Part shown: piece after piece, positions 30,901-38,758 of the stretch
How the letters are laid out: the number at the start of each line of letters is the position of its first letter
Numbering within the stretch: the stretch's first letter is position 1
IMG/VR virus record: IMGVR_UViG_3300009130_000066
Coordinates: 1 to 39,464 of that record
Reading direction: 5' to 3' (one strand)
Origin: a virus
DNA: 39,464 nt
Position numbers and translations under genes: made by a program
The notes under the pieces: model-generated
What the model was told of the DNA's origin: nothing
What the model saw: only the letters and a program-made list of their open reading frames with translations
Databases searched by the model: none

Positions 30901-31775
30901 GTACAGTTGCGGCATTAACAAGAAACCTAACTTCTAAATTTTATACTAAAAACATTATTGAATTGTTTAACTTTATGTTTTCAGATGATGCAATGTATGC
31001 AAGAAGTTTTGATAAAATGGGTTCACAAGTTGCATCACAATTATTCTATAAAGCATTCCCTTTATCTGGTGGTTTAAGATATGTAGACAGAGTTAATGAT
31101 GAATGGGAAAGAGAATTGTATACTTTAGATGATAGAATAAGAATGCTAGTTAAAACACCATTAAGTAGTAAATCAGCAGTAATGCCAAAAAGAAATATGT
31201 TTGGTCAAAAAATAGATAGAAAAGATGGTTGGTTATTTGGTTTAGAGTTATGGTCTTCACCTTTTGCTATGACTAAATTTAAAAATACTAAAACTGCACA
31301 ATTTATTAGAGATAGAGAATTTGAATACAGACACCCAATAGCTACTTTAAGAGTTAAAGGAGATAGTCAAAGCATGAAATTAAAAGAGATTAGAAACTCT
31401 AAAAATCAAACAGCTTATGACAGAATGTTAGAAATTAAGAGTAATGTTAAAGTAGATGCAGATGGTTTTATCATATTTGATAATGAAGGATATACAGGCA
31501 AACAATACTCATTAGAGCAATATGTAGAGAAGATGGTTACTGATTACTATAATCAAAAAGGTGCTATCTACGCACACCCAGATGGAACTATTAATGGTAA
31601 AGATGAACAATCACAAGTTATTATAGATTTTATTCGTAAAATTGACAGATATGCTAAAAAACAAATGATGAAAGAGTTTCCTGAATTTGAGGAAAGAAGA
31701 AAAGCATTGTTAGAGAATAAGTATAAGAAATATAATAAGCATTATGAGACGCTAGAAACCCTAGCAAACCAGTAA
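27990..31775 (+). CDS. Internal virion protein D, T7 gp16-like ejection protein (1261 aa)
   Basis: It is the largest protein of the window and the likely core of the DNA ejection channel. The sequence includes SFGAWLVDNGGAMIADPVNL near residue 128, Gly/Ala-rich hydrophobic stretches near 230-255, and ALWGTAIGLAMSGKITGGGD near 890. T7 gp16 carries an N-terminal lytic transglycosylase; here I see no such domain and no E-S motif, although length (T7 1318) is otherwise similar. The N-terminus TVPEVGQTEKDALEAIQTEE resembles gp16 proteins of other marine podoviruses, which begin near 'MIADPVN'-type segments. Confidence 0.87.
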   Translation: MDFNKLKNTSTTESAFNENYTVPEVGQTEKDALEAIQTEEFYNTLKSYYSYRENDKKFKKMSHADLLDYFYEDRSWRTNNTVSMGMDMYNVTTEDDEKRLKEFAYIAQTYENLPSFWNDPNRSFGAWLVDNGGAMIADPVNLVGVGVGGQAAKQAYKQALRVTLKDKIAGELSERALKETAKYAQKQALGKAIVKGGLTEGTINAVISGGQDALLQNINIEAGIQDSYSLQRGAISTAAGFGFGTAFGSAFSAGAFKLTNNALRRKGVKALKEIENKGQSNLSGAKLFDTLLPDETVKTLRNKPPVKSTKEYINKLETDKINPDDKPPKLIINATRQRGDYESFVKNKIEEVTELRKKEKITKEEMINEVVVEYGQDRAKFEKAANDLANEKAFVKMYVNVIAQGDDIRSDFDMVGGLSTELNRVDLAPDEINQILNKIESVEQRLDKTIVRKADSGTNIARALYAHNIDADATRAAKLLTDPEDPKMLALKRGTPEQRLEFYRAVGKLADRDQIIRALQKKTEVDKYDIATEFVNNNLLSSPDTHILNIVSGLVQTQWKPATMFLRGVNMYRRDKDRARVIMREALQTYIYQYAFLGHALKRFGKSFYEGRAILDARQMKHDSTMRQGQLQDLFDAWGDALTDLVGLEGSKFGKLITGTFRATGRVLSTPMRFLSAGDEFLKSMMFKARMTSLINSKILEENPNFSVLKDTKHKLTDITYGEKYAKRAKEIEAQYIKENGSAIEIDKTVDKRVNSPLYYAQEGSYTQHVGQVNPNTREVEDKITGSILKVATKHKALRLLGLHFVNTPSNLLRWNAQHLPFLGRFQFQMAHMLAEKKMPNGKLRSEIARGLNPFRKKEYLNPEAAAEAKARIQMGWALWGTAIGLAMSGKITGGGDIDYKKKKELEQTTGEQPYSWKTSDGKYISLNRLDPLFFPMFVAADVLQIYKKAAASNDDIDPAVENDTNELIMGTVAALTRNLTSKFYTKNIIELFNFMFSDDAMYARSFDKMGSQVASQLFYKAFPLSGGLRYVDRVNDEWERELYTLDDRIRMLVKTPLSSKSAVMPKRNMFGQKIDRKDGWLFGLELWSSPFAMTKFKNTKTAQFIRDREFEYRHPIATLRVKGDSQSMKLKEIRNSKNQTAYDRMLEIKSNVKVDADGFIIFDNEGYTGKQYSLEQYVEKMVTDYYNQKGAIYAHPDGTINGKDEQSQVIIDFIRKIDRYAKKQMMKEFPEFEERRKALLENKYKKYNKHYETLETLANQ

Positions 31776-31790
31776 AGTTTCACTTTTAGT
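31771..31790 (+). promoter_or_regulatory. Candidate phage RNA polymerase promoter, site 3 (fibre module)
   Basis: AGTAAAGTTTCACTTTTAGT, 19 of 20 identical to the site at 17526. It overlaps the stop of the gp16-like gene and lies 34 bases before the tail-fibre ATG. This is the only sizeable gap between virion genes after the capsid. Confidence 0.7.
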
Positions 31791-31823
31791 AAAACAAATT
31801 CATAAAATAAGGAAAAATCATAG

Positions 31824-33851
31824 ATGGCTAATAGTTTTGTACGTTATACAGGTAATAACAGTACAACATCTTATGCTATCCCTTTTAGCTATAGAGCTAC
31901 AGGAGACCTTACAGTTACCCTAGCAGGGGTGGCTACGACTGCATATACACTAAATGCGGCAGGGACTACTCTTACATTCAATTCTGCACCTGCACAAGAT
32001 GTGGCTATTGAGATAAGAAGAAAAACGTCTCAAACAACAAGATTAACAGACTATGCTGATGGTTCAGTATTAACAGAAAATGATTTAGATACAGATAGTA
32101 CCCAAGCGTTTTATATGGGTCAGGAAGCTATTGATGATGCTAATGATGTTATTAAACCTTCCGCTACAAACTTTCAATGGGACGCAAATAGTAAAAGAAT
32201 TATAAATGTTGCTAACCCAACAGATAACCAAGATGTTGCTACCAAGTATTATCTTGAAAATACATGGTTATCATCTTCAGATAAAGCTAATATTAATACT
32301 TTATCAGGAATATCAGGTTTAGCTACTTTAGCGGCAAACAATACTAATATTAACACTGTAGCGGCAAACAATACTAATGTTACAAATGTTGGTTCTGATA
32401 TTGCAAATGTTAATACAGTCGCAACAAACATTACTTCAGTAAATACAGTTGCTACTAATATTACAAAAGTAATTGCAGTAGCAGATGATTTAGCAGAAGC
32501 AGTTTCAGAAGTTCAAACTGTAGCTGATGACTTAAATGAAACTACAAGTGAAATAGATACAGTAGCTAACAATATTACAAATGTTAATACTGTTGGAAAT
32601 GCAATCGCTAATGTTAATTTAGTTGGTAATGACATTGCTAACGTAAATACTGTAGCAACTAATTTAGCGGCAGTACAAAACTTTGCTGACGTATATAGAA
32701 TTTCAGCAACAGCACCAACATCAAGTTTAAATGTCGGAGATTTATATTTTGATACAAATGCTAATGAATTAAAAGTTTACAAAAGTTCAGGTTGGGCGGC
32801 GGCAGGTAGCACAGTAAATGGTACAGCTCAAAGGTACAACTACACAGCTACAGCAAACCAAACAACATTTACAGGTGCAGACACAGCAGGAAATACACTT
32901 GCGTATGACGCAGGTTACGCTGATGTCTACCTAAATGGTGTAAGATTATCTGCGGCAGATATTACAATTACTTCAGGTACTTCTGTAGTTCTAGCGGCAG
33001 GTGCGGCGGCAGGAGATATTTTAGATGTAGTTGCTTATGGAACTTTCAACGTAGCTTCAGTTAATGGTTCGGCTATTAGTGCAGGAACAATTAACATAGA
33101 CAGATTACCAAGTATTACTAATGCTAAATTAGCAGGTTCAATCTCTAATGATAAATTAGCAGGTTCAATCGCAAATGCTAAATTAGCAAATTCAAGTATT
33201 ACAATAAATGGTTCAGCAGTAGCTTTAGGTGGAAGTGTATCAGTTGGAGAAACTAAACCTACAGCAACAGGGTGTACTCCAAGTACAATTACTAATGACG
33301 CAACTAATGTAGTTATTGCAGGAACTAACTTTGTATCAATTCCTCAAGTTTGGGCTATTAATACAGCAACAGGAATATGGTATTTAGCCAATAGTGTTAC
33401 TTACACAAGTGCAACTTCAATTACAGCTAACTTTACTTTAACTGTAGATGCACAATATAAAATTAGAGTTGAAAACCCAGATGGTAATGCAACTCTTTCT
33501 ACTAACAATATTTTAACAGTTTCAGATGAACCTACTTGGAGTACAAGTGCAGGTTCTTTAGGTTCTGTAGCAGGAAATTTCTCTGGTACAGTTGCTACAT
33601 TATCTGCGAGTTCAGATAGTGCAATAACTTATTCAGAAACAACAAACGTATTAACAAATGCTTCACAAGCGAATTGTTCTTTAAACAGTTCAACAGGAGC
33701 AATTACTACTTCCGATTTCGGTGGTAGTTCAACATCAGCAACAACATATAACTTTACAATCAGAGCAACTGATGCGGAAAGTCAAACAACAGATAGAACA
33801 TTTTCTTTGACTTCTAGCTTTGGTTCATCAGGAGGAGCACAATTTAACTAA
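31824..33851 (+). CDS. Tail fibre protein with T7 gp17-like N-terminus (675 aa)
   Basis: It binds the host receptor. Residues 1-115 (SFVRYTGNNSTTSYAIPFSY, IEIRRKTSQTTRLTDYADGS, TENDLDTDSTQAFYMGQEAI) match the gp17 N-terminal tail-attachment domain. Residues about 155-290 hold many short repeats of the type N-I-x-x-V-N-T-V-A-x-N, expected to form a trimeric shaft. The C-terminal part is Ser/Thr-rich and beta-prone, with a cadherin/Ig-like segment (AITYSETTNVL...FTIRATDAESQTT). AAGGAAAA lies upstream. The next gene starts at a TAATTATG junction. Confidence 0.92.
   Translation: MANSFVRYTGNNSTTSYAIPFSYRATGDLTVTLAGVATTAYTLNAAGTTLTFNSAPAQDVAIEIRRKTSQTTRLTDYADGSVLTENDLDTDSTQAFYMGQEAIDDANDVIKPSATNFQWDANSKRIINVANPTDNQDVATKYYLENTWLSSSDKANINTLSGISGLATLAANNTNINTVAANNTNVTNVGSDIANVNTVATNITSVNTVATNITKVIAVADDLAEAVSEVQTVADDLNETTSEIDTVANNITNVNTVGNAIANVNLVGNDIANVNTVATNLAAVQNFADVYRISATAPTSSLNVGDLYFDTNANELKVYKSSGWAAAGSTVNGTAQRYNYTATANQTTFTGADTAGNTLAYDAGYADVYLNGVRLSAADITITSGTSVVLAAGAAAGDILDVVAYGTFNVASVNGSAISAGTINIDRLPSITNAKLAGSISNDKLAGSIANAKLANSSITINGSAVALGGSVSVGETKPTATGCTPSTITNDATNVVIAGTNFVSIPQVWAINTATGIWYLANSVTYTSATSITANFTLTVDAQYKIRVENPDGNATLSTNNILTVSDEPTWSTSAGSLGSVAGNFSGTVATLSASSDSAITYSETTNVLTNASQANCSLNSSTGAITTSDFGGSSTSATTYNFTIRATDAESQTTDRTFSLTSSFGSSGGAQFN
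32268..32690 (+). repeat. Tandem degenerate repeats in the tail-fibre shaft
   Basis: Units of about 21-36 bases encoding N-I-T-x-V-N-T-V-A-T-N and variants (AANNTNVTNVGSDIANVNTV and so on) follow one another. They are diverged copies, so recombination-driven length change is possible. Boundaries are approximate. Confidence 0.55.
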
Positions 33852-33853
33852 TT

Positions 33854-35158
33854 ATGGCAACAAGTTTAACTAGAAATAATGCGGCAGGGACATCAGCAAG
33901 AAAAGGCACTTTATCATTATGGATAAAATTTAATGACCCAGTGACAGCTAGTGGTGGGCACATGATACACTCACATTACGAAAGTGGTGGAAATTATTTT
34001 AATTTACTTAGAACACAATCAGGTGACAATCTTCAATTTCACTCAACAGTTAGTGGTAGTGATAAAATAAAATTTGTTACAAATAGAAAATTTAGAGATA
34101 TATCGGCTTGGTATCATATAGTTTGGGCAGTTGATACTACACAAGCTACAGAAGCAAATAGAGTTAAAATTTATATTAATGGAGTTCAAGAAACTTCTTT
34201 TAGTACAGCAACTTATCCAACACAAAACCAAGATTTAAAAATGAATATATCAGGAACAGTTGCTAATATTAATAAAAATGGAGATGGAGCAGGTATGGAA
34301 CATAGTTGCTTAATGTCTCATTTACATTGGATAGATGGAACTCAATATGCCGCTTCGGATTTTGGTTCTACAGATAGTACAACTGGCGAATGGAAAATTA
34401 AAACTGATGTAAGTGTCACTTATGGAACTGATGGATATTTTTTATTTAAAGATGACAATTCTGCTAATGACCAATCAGGTAATGGAAATAATTTTACAAT
34501 AACTGGTACACTTACAAAAACAGAAGATAATCCAAGTAATGTTTTTGCTACAATGAACCCATTACAATTTAATTCTAGTGGTGAATATTTTACTAATGGT
34601 AATAATACATTAGTTAGTCATGGTGGCGGAAGTTGGACTACTCATTATGGTTTTTCAACTTTAGCTATGGGTTCTGGTAAATACTATGTAGAAATGAAAG
34701 CAAATAACACAGGAACAAGTGGTCAATCATATCCAATAGGTCTTATAGATGCAGAACAAACTATAACTTCATCACTTGAAGATAATGGATTAGCTTCAAT
34801 AAGAGCATCAAGTGGAAATATAGTTGGTTCAAGTTTCACTAATCAAACAGGATTAACTGCTGTTTCAGCAGGAGATATTTTAGCTATAGCTTATGATGGA
34901 GTTAATGGAACACTTCAATTTTATAGAAATGGCTCTGCTCATGGAACTGCTATTACTGGAATAGATACTTCAAAAGATTATTATATTGCTTGTGATACTT
35001 ATGAGGGAGCTTCAAATTTTGACTTTAATTTTGGTAATGGCTACTTCGGAACAACAGCAGTATCTAGTGCAGGAACTAACGCATCAGGAATAGGTATATT
35101 TGAATATAATGTACCTGCAAACTACACAGCTTTATCAACAAAGGGGTTAAACGAATAA
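33854..35158 (+). CDS. Adhesin-like virion protein with LamG-like and SPRY-like regions (434 aa)
   Basis: Residues about 15-150 (GTLSLWIKFNDP, AWYHIVWAVDTTQ, RVKIYINGVQE, HLHWIDGTQYAASDFG) look like a concanavalin/LamG glycan-binding fold. Residues about 240-400 (YGFSTLAMGSGKYYVEMKAN, GDILAIAYDGVNGTLQFYRN) look like a SPRY/B30.2 fold. Such proteins are likely fibre tips or accessory receptor binders. It is coupled to the tail fibre gene by TAATTATG. Domain calls are from pattern recognition only. Confidence 0.75.
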   Translation: MATSLTRNNAAGTSARKGTLSLWIKFNDPVTASGGHMIHSHYESGGNYFNLLRTQSGDNLQFHSTVSGSDKIKFVTNRKFRDISAWYHIVWAVDTTQATEANRVKIYINGVQETSFSTATYPTQNQDLKMNISGTVANINKNGDGAGMEHSCLMSHLHWIDGTQYAASDFGSTDSTTGEWKIKTDVSVTYGTDGYFLFKDDNSANDQSGNGNNFTITGTLTKTEDNPSNVFATMNPLQFNSSGEYFTNGNNTLVSHGGGSWTTHYGFSTLAMGSGKYYVEMKANNTGTSGQSYPIGLIDAEQTITSSLEDNGLASIRASSGNIVGSSFTNQTGLTAVSAGDILAIAYDGVNGTLQFYRNGSAHGTAITGIDTSKDYYIACDTYEGASNFDFNFGNGYFGTTAVSSAGTNASGIGIFEYNVPANYTALSTKGLNE

Positions 35159-35159
35159 T

Positions 35160-36164
35160 ATGGCTTATACAACAATTAATAAATCTACAGCACACTTTAA
35201 TACTAAACTTTATACTGGTAATGGTTCAACAAATGCAATTACAGGTGTAGGTCATCAACCAGATATGGTTTGGATTAAATCAAGAGATGCTACCTATCAT
35301 CATAGAATTTATGATGCTGTTAGGGGTGTAACAAAAGTAATATATCCCAATCTAACTAATGCAGAAGGAACATCTGCAAATAGTTTGACAGCTTTTGGAA
35401 CAGATGGTTTTACTTTAGGAAGTGAAACTTGGGAAAATAATAGTGGTACAACTTTCGCATCATGGAACTGGAAAGCAAATGGTGCAGGTTCAGCTAATAC
35501 AGATGGAACTATAAACTCAACTGTTAGTGTTAATACTACAGCAGGATTTAGTATTGTTAAATGGACAGGAACAGGAAGTTCTGGGACAGTTGGACATGGA
35601 TTAGGTCAAACACCTAAAATATCATTTACAAAATCATTAGACAATGATGAAGATTGGATTGTTTATTTTACAATGGTTGATGGTTCAATGGATTATATGA
35701 AATTAAATGCAACAGATGCTTCTACTGGAAGTGGTGCATCATTTACATCAACTACTTTTTCTAAATCAGATAGTTCTGGAGAAAATATGATTGCTTACTG
35801 CTTTGCAGAAAAAACTGGTTATAGCAAGTTTGGAAAATATACTGGTAATGGTAATGCTAATGGAACATTTGTTTACACAGGATTTAAACCTGCGTTTGTT
35901 ATGATTAAAAGAACTGATGCAGGTGACAATTGGTTTATGCAAGATGGCACAATAAGTCCATTTAATGTTATTGATGATTATTTACTTGCCCAAAGTAATT
36001 CTGCTAGTGGGACAAATTCGGCAGTTAATATAGATTTTTTGTCCAATGGTTTTAAAATAAGAAATACAGATAGCGGTTTTAATTATAGTGGCGGTACTTA
36101 CATTTATTTGGCATTTGGGCAATCAATAGTAGGAACAAATAATATTCCTGCAACAGCGAGGTAA
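35160..36164 (+). CDS. Virion-associated adhesin-like protein with internal duplication (334 aa)
   Basis: It starts one base after the previous stop. Two related segments are visible: LYTGNGSTNAITGVGHQPDM followed by VWIKSRDATYHH near residues 17-48, and KYTGNGNANGTFVYTGFKPA followed by FVMIKRTDAGDN near residues 225-256. Between them lies SFTKSLDNDEDWIVYF. This 'YTGNG...G..P..VWIK' type is common in marine phage tail regions; binding partners are unknown. It ends at a TAATTATG junction. Confidence 0.7.
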   Translation: MAYTTINKSTAHFNTKLYTGNGSTNAITGVGHQPDMVWIKSRDATYHHRIYDAVRGVTKVIYPNLTNAEGTSANSLTAFGTDGFTLGSETWENNSGTTFASWNWKANGAGSANTDGTINSTVSVNTTAGFSIVKWTGTGSSGTVGHGLGQTPKISFTKSLDNDEDWIVYFTMVDGSMDYMKLNATDASTGSGASFTSTTFSKSDSSGENMIAYCFAEKTGYSKFGKYTGNGNANGTFVYTGFKPAFVMIKRTDAGDNWFMQDGTISPFNVIDDYLLAQSNSASGTNSAVNIDFLSNGFKIRNTDSGFNYSGGTYIYLAFGQSIVGTNNIPATAR

Positions 36165-36166
36165 TT

Positions 36167-36484
36167 ATGACAAAAGCAAGAGATTTGGCTGACATAGTCA
36201 GTAATTTAAGTGCAAACGCAGAGAAAGCGGTTGTAGTTAATGCAGGTGGAACAGAATTAACATTTGGAGACGCAGGTTCTTCAGATTTATATGGATTTGT
36301 AAAAACGAATGGTACAGGTTCTCAAAAAGAGGATTTAATCGTTCACTATACAAATGGCACAGATAATTTATCTGTCTCAACAAACGATACAGCTCAATCA
36401 GATTTATATGATGAGAGTTTTATCGGTAAAAGAGGACTTTCGTTTACTGTAGATGCCAATGGCAACTTAAACGTAACAGTCTAA
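36167..36484 (+). CDS. Small tail-associated protein (105 aa)
   Basis: The beginning MTKARDLADIVSNLSANAEK is a common opening of marine phage tail-fibre proteins, and the rest is beta-prone (LSFTVDANGNLNVTV). It looks like a free-standing fibre N-terminal or connector module. It starts two bases after the previous stop. Confidence 0.6.
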   Translation: MTKARDLADIVSNLSANAEKAVVVNAGGTELTFGDAGSSDLYGFVKTNGTGSQKEDLIVHYTNGTDNLSVSTNDTAQSDLYDESFIGKRGLSFTVDANGNLNVTV

Positions 36485-36515
36485 TCAATAACAATAAATA
36501 AGGAGAAAACAAATA

Positions 36516-37361
36516 ATGGCAACATTAAATTTAGGAAGAATAAAGCCAGTATTCAGAGGAGCTTATGCAGGTGGAACTGCGTATGTAGTTGATGACATTG
36601 TAACGTCAGGAAACGAAACTTTCATTTGTATACAGGCTTCTACTGGAAACGCTACGTCTAATGCTTCCTATTGGACAAAACTAGCGGCTAAAGGTACTGA
36701 TGGTACTGATGTAGGTACAACAATAACAACTCAAGGTGATATACTTTACAGAGATGGAAGTGGCTTACAAAGATTAGCAAAACCTGCTTCTGATATGTAT
36801 TTAAAAAATACTTCAGCAGGTGCATTATCTTGGGCGGCTTTATCTTCTGACTATGTAAAAGTTGCATCAGGTACAATAACTGATACTACAAACTGGGATT
36901 TTGCGGCATCAAACTTTGATGGTTCAACATACAATACTTTTGATATACATTTAGAGCCACAAACTCATAGTGGAAATCATGGTGGTAATGGAGAATTAAG
37001 ATTTTTAATGAATGGAACTCCATTGGGAAGTGGTACAACATCAAGTACAGGTATTGAAATGAACTCATCTAGCTCTTCTGTTAATGGAAAACATAATGAT
37101 GGAGGAGATTCTGGGCTTTTTCTAGGAGATGGTACTAGACCAGCAAGAGGTTTTCTACGAGCAACTTTTAAAGGTTTAAATAGAGGAACAGAAAAAGCTG
37201 GATTTTTCAATTATGTTAGATGTAATCACGATGGCGATACGAGATTAAAATGGAACATTGGCAACATCTATACAAAAGATACTACTGCAACAACTAATGG
37301 TATTAGATTTCAATTTAATACTAATATGACTGGCGACTATATAATCTATGGGAGAAAATAA
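36516..37361 (+). CDS. Tail fibre-like protein with carbohydrate-binding-type module (281 aa)
   Basis: AAGGAG precedes the ATG by 13 bases. Residues about 10-55 (FRGAYAGGTAYVVDDIVTSG then ETFICIQAST...SYWTKL) follow the 'Y..G..Y..GD.V...G..Y.C......P....YW' layout of chitin-binding (CBM5/12-like) modules. A GDILYRDGSGLQRLAKPASD linker follows, then a C-terminal beta-rich domain (about 115-281) that may bind a glycan. Its exact virion place is unknown. Confidence 0.7.
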   Translation: MATLNLGRIKPVFRGAYAGGTAYVVDDIVTSGNETFICIQASTGNATSNASYWTKLAAKGTDGTDVGTTITTQGDILYRDGSGLQRLAKPASDMYLKNTSAGALSWAALSSDYVKVASGTITDTTNWDFAASNFDGSTYNTFDIHLEPQTHSGNHGGNGELRFLMNGTPLGSGTTSSTGIEMNSSSSSVNGKHNDGGDSGLFLGDGTRPARGFLRATFKGLNRGTEKAGFFNYVRCNHDGDTRLKWNIGNIYTKDTTATTNGIRFQFNTNMTGDYIIYGRK

Positions 37362-37363
37362 AT

Positions 37364-37591
37364 ATGACTAGAAAAGCAATAATTGAGGCTGGTTTAAATC
37401 AAGTGACTTATGAAGATTTAACTGCCGAAGAACAAGCTGAACATGATGCTTATGTTCAAAGAGTAGCAGATGCTAAAACAGCAGAAGAAAATGCTAATGC
37501 TGAAAAAGAAACTTTAAAAGCTAGTGCTAAAGCAAAATTAATTGCAGGAGAAGCATTAACTGAAGCTGAAGCTGATACAATAGTATTATAA
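37364..37591 (+). CDS. Small tail-region protein (75 aa)
   Basis: It starts two bases after the previous stop. The sequence YEDLTAEEQAEHDAYVQRVA and onward is Ala/Glu/Lys-rich and helical to the end (GEALTEAEADTIVL). Similar short helical proteins follow fibre genes in many phages and may be chaperone-like. Function is not known. Confidence 0.55.
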   Translation: MTRKAIIEAGLNQVTYEDLTAEEQAEHDAYVQRVADAKTAEENANAEKETLKASAKAKLIAGEALTEAEADTIVL

Positions 37592-37618
37592 TTACTGACA
37601 ACTCTATGGAGTGTGCCT

Positions 37619-37831
37619 ATGGTAAGATGGATTGCCTTTGCGACCACTATGCTAGGCACTTGGTTATTAACCAACACTAATGTTACTTTATTTAGTTTAG
37701 GTTGGGGAATATCTGCAATATCAACTTTAGCTTGGGCTTATTTTGGTTTTAAAGACCAAGATTATCCTAGAGCAATAATGGAAGTATGTTTTGTACTTCT
37801 ATGTATTAGAGGAGTAATAAACTTTTATTAA
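37619..37831 (+). CDS. Small membrane protein (70 aa)
   Basis: The start is ATG 37619 with GGAG (37608-37611) seven bases upstream; a GTG at 37613 is too close to that site. Two to three hydrophobic segments are visible (WIAFATTMLGTWLLT, FSLGWGISAISTLAWAYFGF, MEVCFVLLCIRGVINF). It is a possible holin by size and topology, but no family match is certain. Confidence 0.55.
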   Translation: MVRWIAFATTMLGTWLLTNTNVTLFSLGWGISAISTLAWAYFGFKDQDYPRAIMEVCFVLLCIRGVINFY

Positions 37832-37836
37832 AAACA

Positions 37837-38073
37837 ATGGCAAGAAAAAAATTAACTCAATCGGTTTTAACCGAAAGAGTTGGATTACGTTTATCTTCAC
37901 ATGAAAAAGTATGTGCTGAAAGAATGAAAACTTTATTTAAAGCTATTGATGAATTGAAAGTAGAAGTTAAGTCACTTCGTAATGATGTTTCTAAAGGTAA
38001 GGGTGCAATAAGTGTATTAATATTTTTAGGTTCAATAGTTGTAGCTCTTATTGGTTGGTTTCAATATAGATGA
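37837..38073 (+). CDS. Small protein with coiled coil and C-terminal membrane anchor (78 aa)
   Basis: Residues about 20-52 are charged and helical (CAERMKTLFKAIDELKVEVK) and residues 57-75 hydrophobic (AISVLIFLGSIVVALIGWF). The layout resembles haemolysin XhlA-type phage proteins that accompany holins. The N-terminus is basic (ARKKLTQS). The family call is tentative. Confidence 0.5.
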   Translation: MARKKLTQSVLTERVGLRLSSHEKVCAERMKTLFKAIDELKVEVKSLRNDVSKGKGAISVLIFLGSIVVALIGWFQYR

Positions 38074-38074
38074 A

Positions 38075-38284
38075 ATGTTTAAAATAACTGCAATACTTTG
38101 TGTAATGGCAGTACATGGTCAAAACTTATGTCTTACAGGAGACATACCTTTAACTAAACCAGTTGATAATAAGCAAATGTGTTTAAACACAATAAAAAAT
38201 ATAGCTACTTCGGTAGATGAAGAATTTAAGAACAGAGGCATTTTTTTAGAGATGCACTGTAAACAAATAGGAGAACAAATATGA
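38075..38284 (+). CDS. Small exported cysteine-containing protein (69 aa)
   Basis: The likely start is ATG 38075, one base after the previous stop; the frame is open further upstream only inside the previous gene. MFKITAILCVMAVHGQNLC looks like a signal peptide; the remaining region has cysteines at intervals (LCLTG, MCLN, HCKQ) that could form disulfides in the periplasm. No family is recognised. It overlaps the next frame by four bases. Confidence 0.5.
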   Translation: MFKITAILCVMAVHGQNLCLTGDIPLTKPVDNKQMCLNTIKNIATSVDEEFKNRGIFLEMHCKQIGEQI

Positions 38285-38403
38285 TAATATATGGATATAC
38301 ACCAAAGACTTGGTTAAATAAAGCAAAGATATATTGGCAAGATACAGATAAAAAACTTTTTGTAGCTTTTGTAATCTGGTCAGCAATATTGTGGGCTATG
38401 TAA
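38281..38403 (+). CDS. Tiny membrane protein (40 aa)
   Basis: The frame is ATG 38281 (overlapping the previous stop as ATGA) to TAA 38401-38403. The first half is polar and basic (YTPKTWLNKAKIYWQDTDKK), the second hydrophobic (LFVAFVIWSAILWAM). It is likely a single-pass peptide; GGAG lies upstream at 38270-38273. Function is unknown. Confidence 0.45.
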   Translation: MIIYGYTPKTWLNKAKIYWQDTDKKLFVAFVIWSAILWAM

Positions 38404-38404
38404 C

Positions 38405-38758
38405 ATGTGGTTTGCTTTATTAAAAAATCCCCTTACGAAGATAATAGCAGAAAAAACATTTGGTGCTATTCAGCATAAATTACAAAAAGATAAAATTGTA
38501 AGAGAAAAAGAATTAGATGCGGCTTCACAAATTTCAATAGAACAAATTAAACAACAAGAACACTCGTGGAAAGACGAATGGTTATGTTTGTTTTTCACAG
38601 CCTTAATGGGAATGCACTTCGTGCCATATTTCCAAGACACAATGCAACGTGGTTGGGAAATATTACAAACTGCCGACCCTATGTTCTTTTACATTATTCT
38701 AACAATAGTTGGTGCATCATTTGGTGTAACAACAATGAATAAATTTAAAAAGAAATGA
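38405..38758 (+). CDS. Holin-like membrane protein (117 aa)
   Basis: An amphipathic helical first half (KTFGAIQHKLQKDKIVREKE then AASQISIEQIKQQEHSWKDE) is followed by two hydrophobic segments (WLCLFFTALMGMHFVPYF and MFFYIILTIVGASFGVTTM) and a basic end (KFKKK). The arrangement resembles the three-helix phage/GTA holin type, and the position after fibre genes suits a lysis gene. The call rests on topology and context. Confidence 0.5.
   Translation: MWFALLKNPLTKIIAEKTFGAIQHKLQKDKIVREKELDAASQISIEQIKQQEHSWKDEWLCLFFTALMGMHFVPYFQDTMQRGWEILQTADPMFFYIILTIVGASFGVTTMNKFKKK

Noticed and set aside
618-37677. Open frames on the minus strand of 60 to 144 codons scattered through the window
   Set aside because: They all lie opposite clear plus-strand genes, lack ribosome sites and family similarity, and are expected shadows in AT-rich coding DNA.
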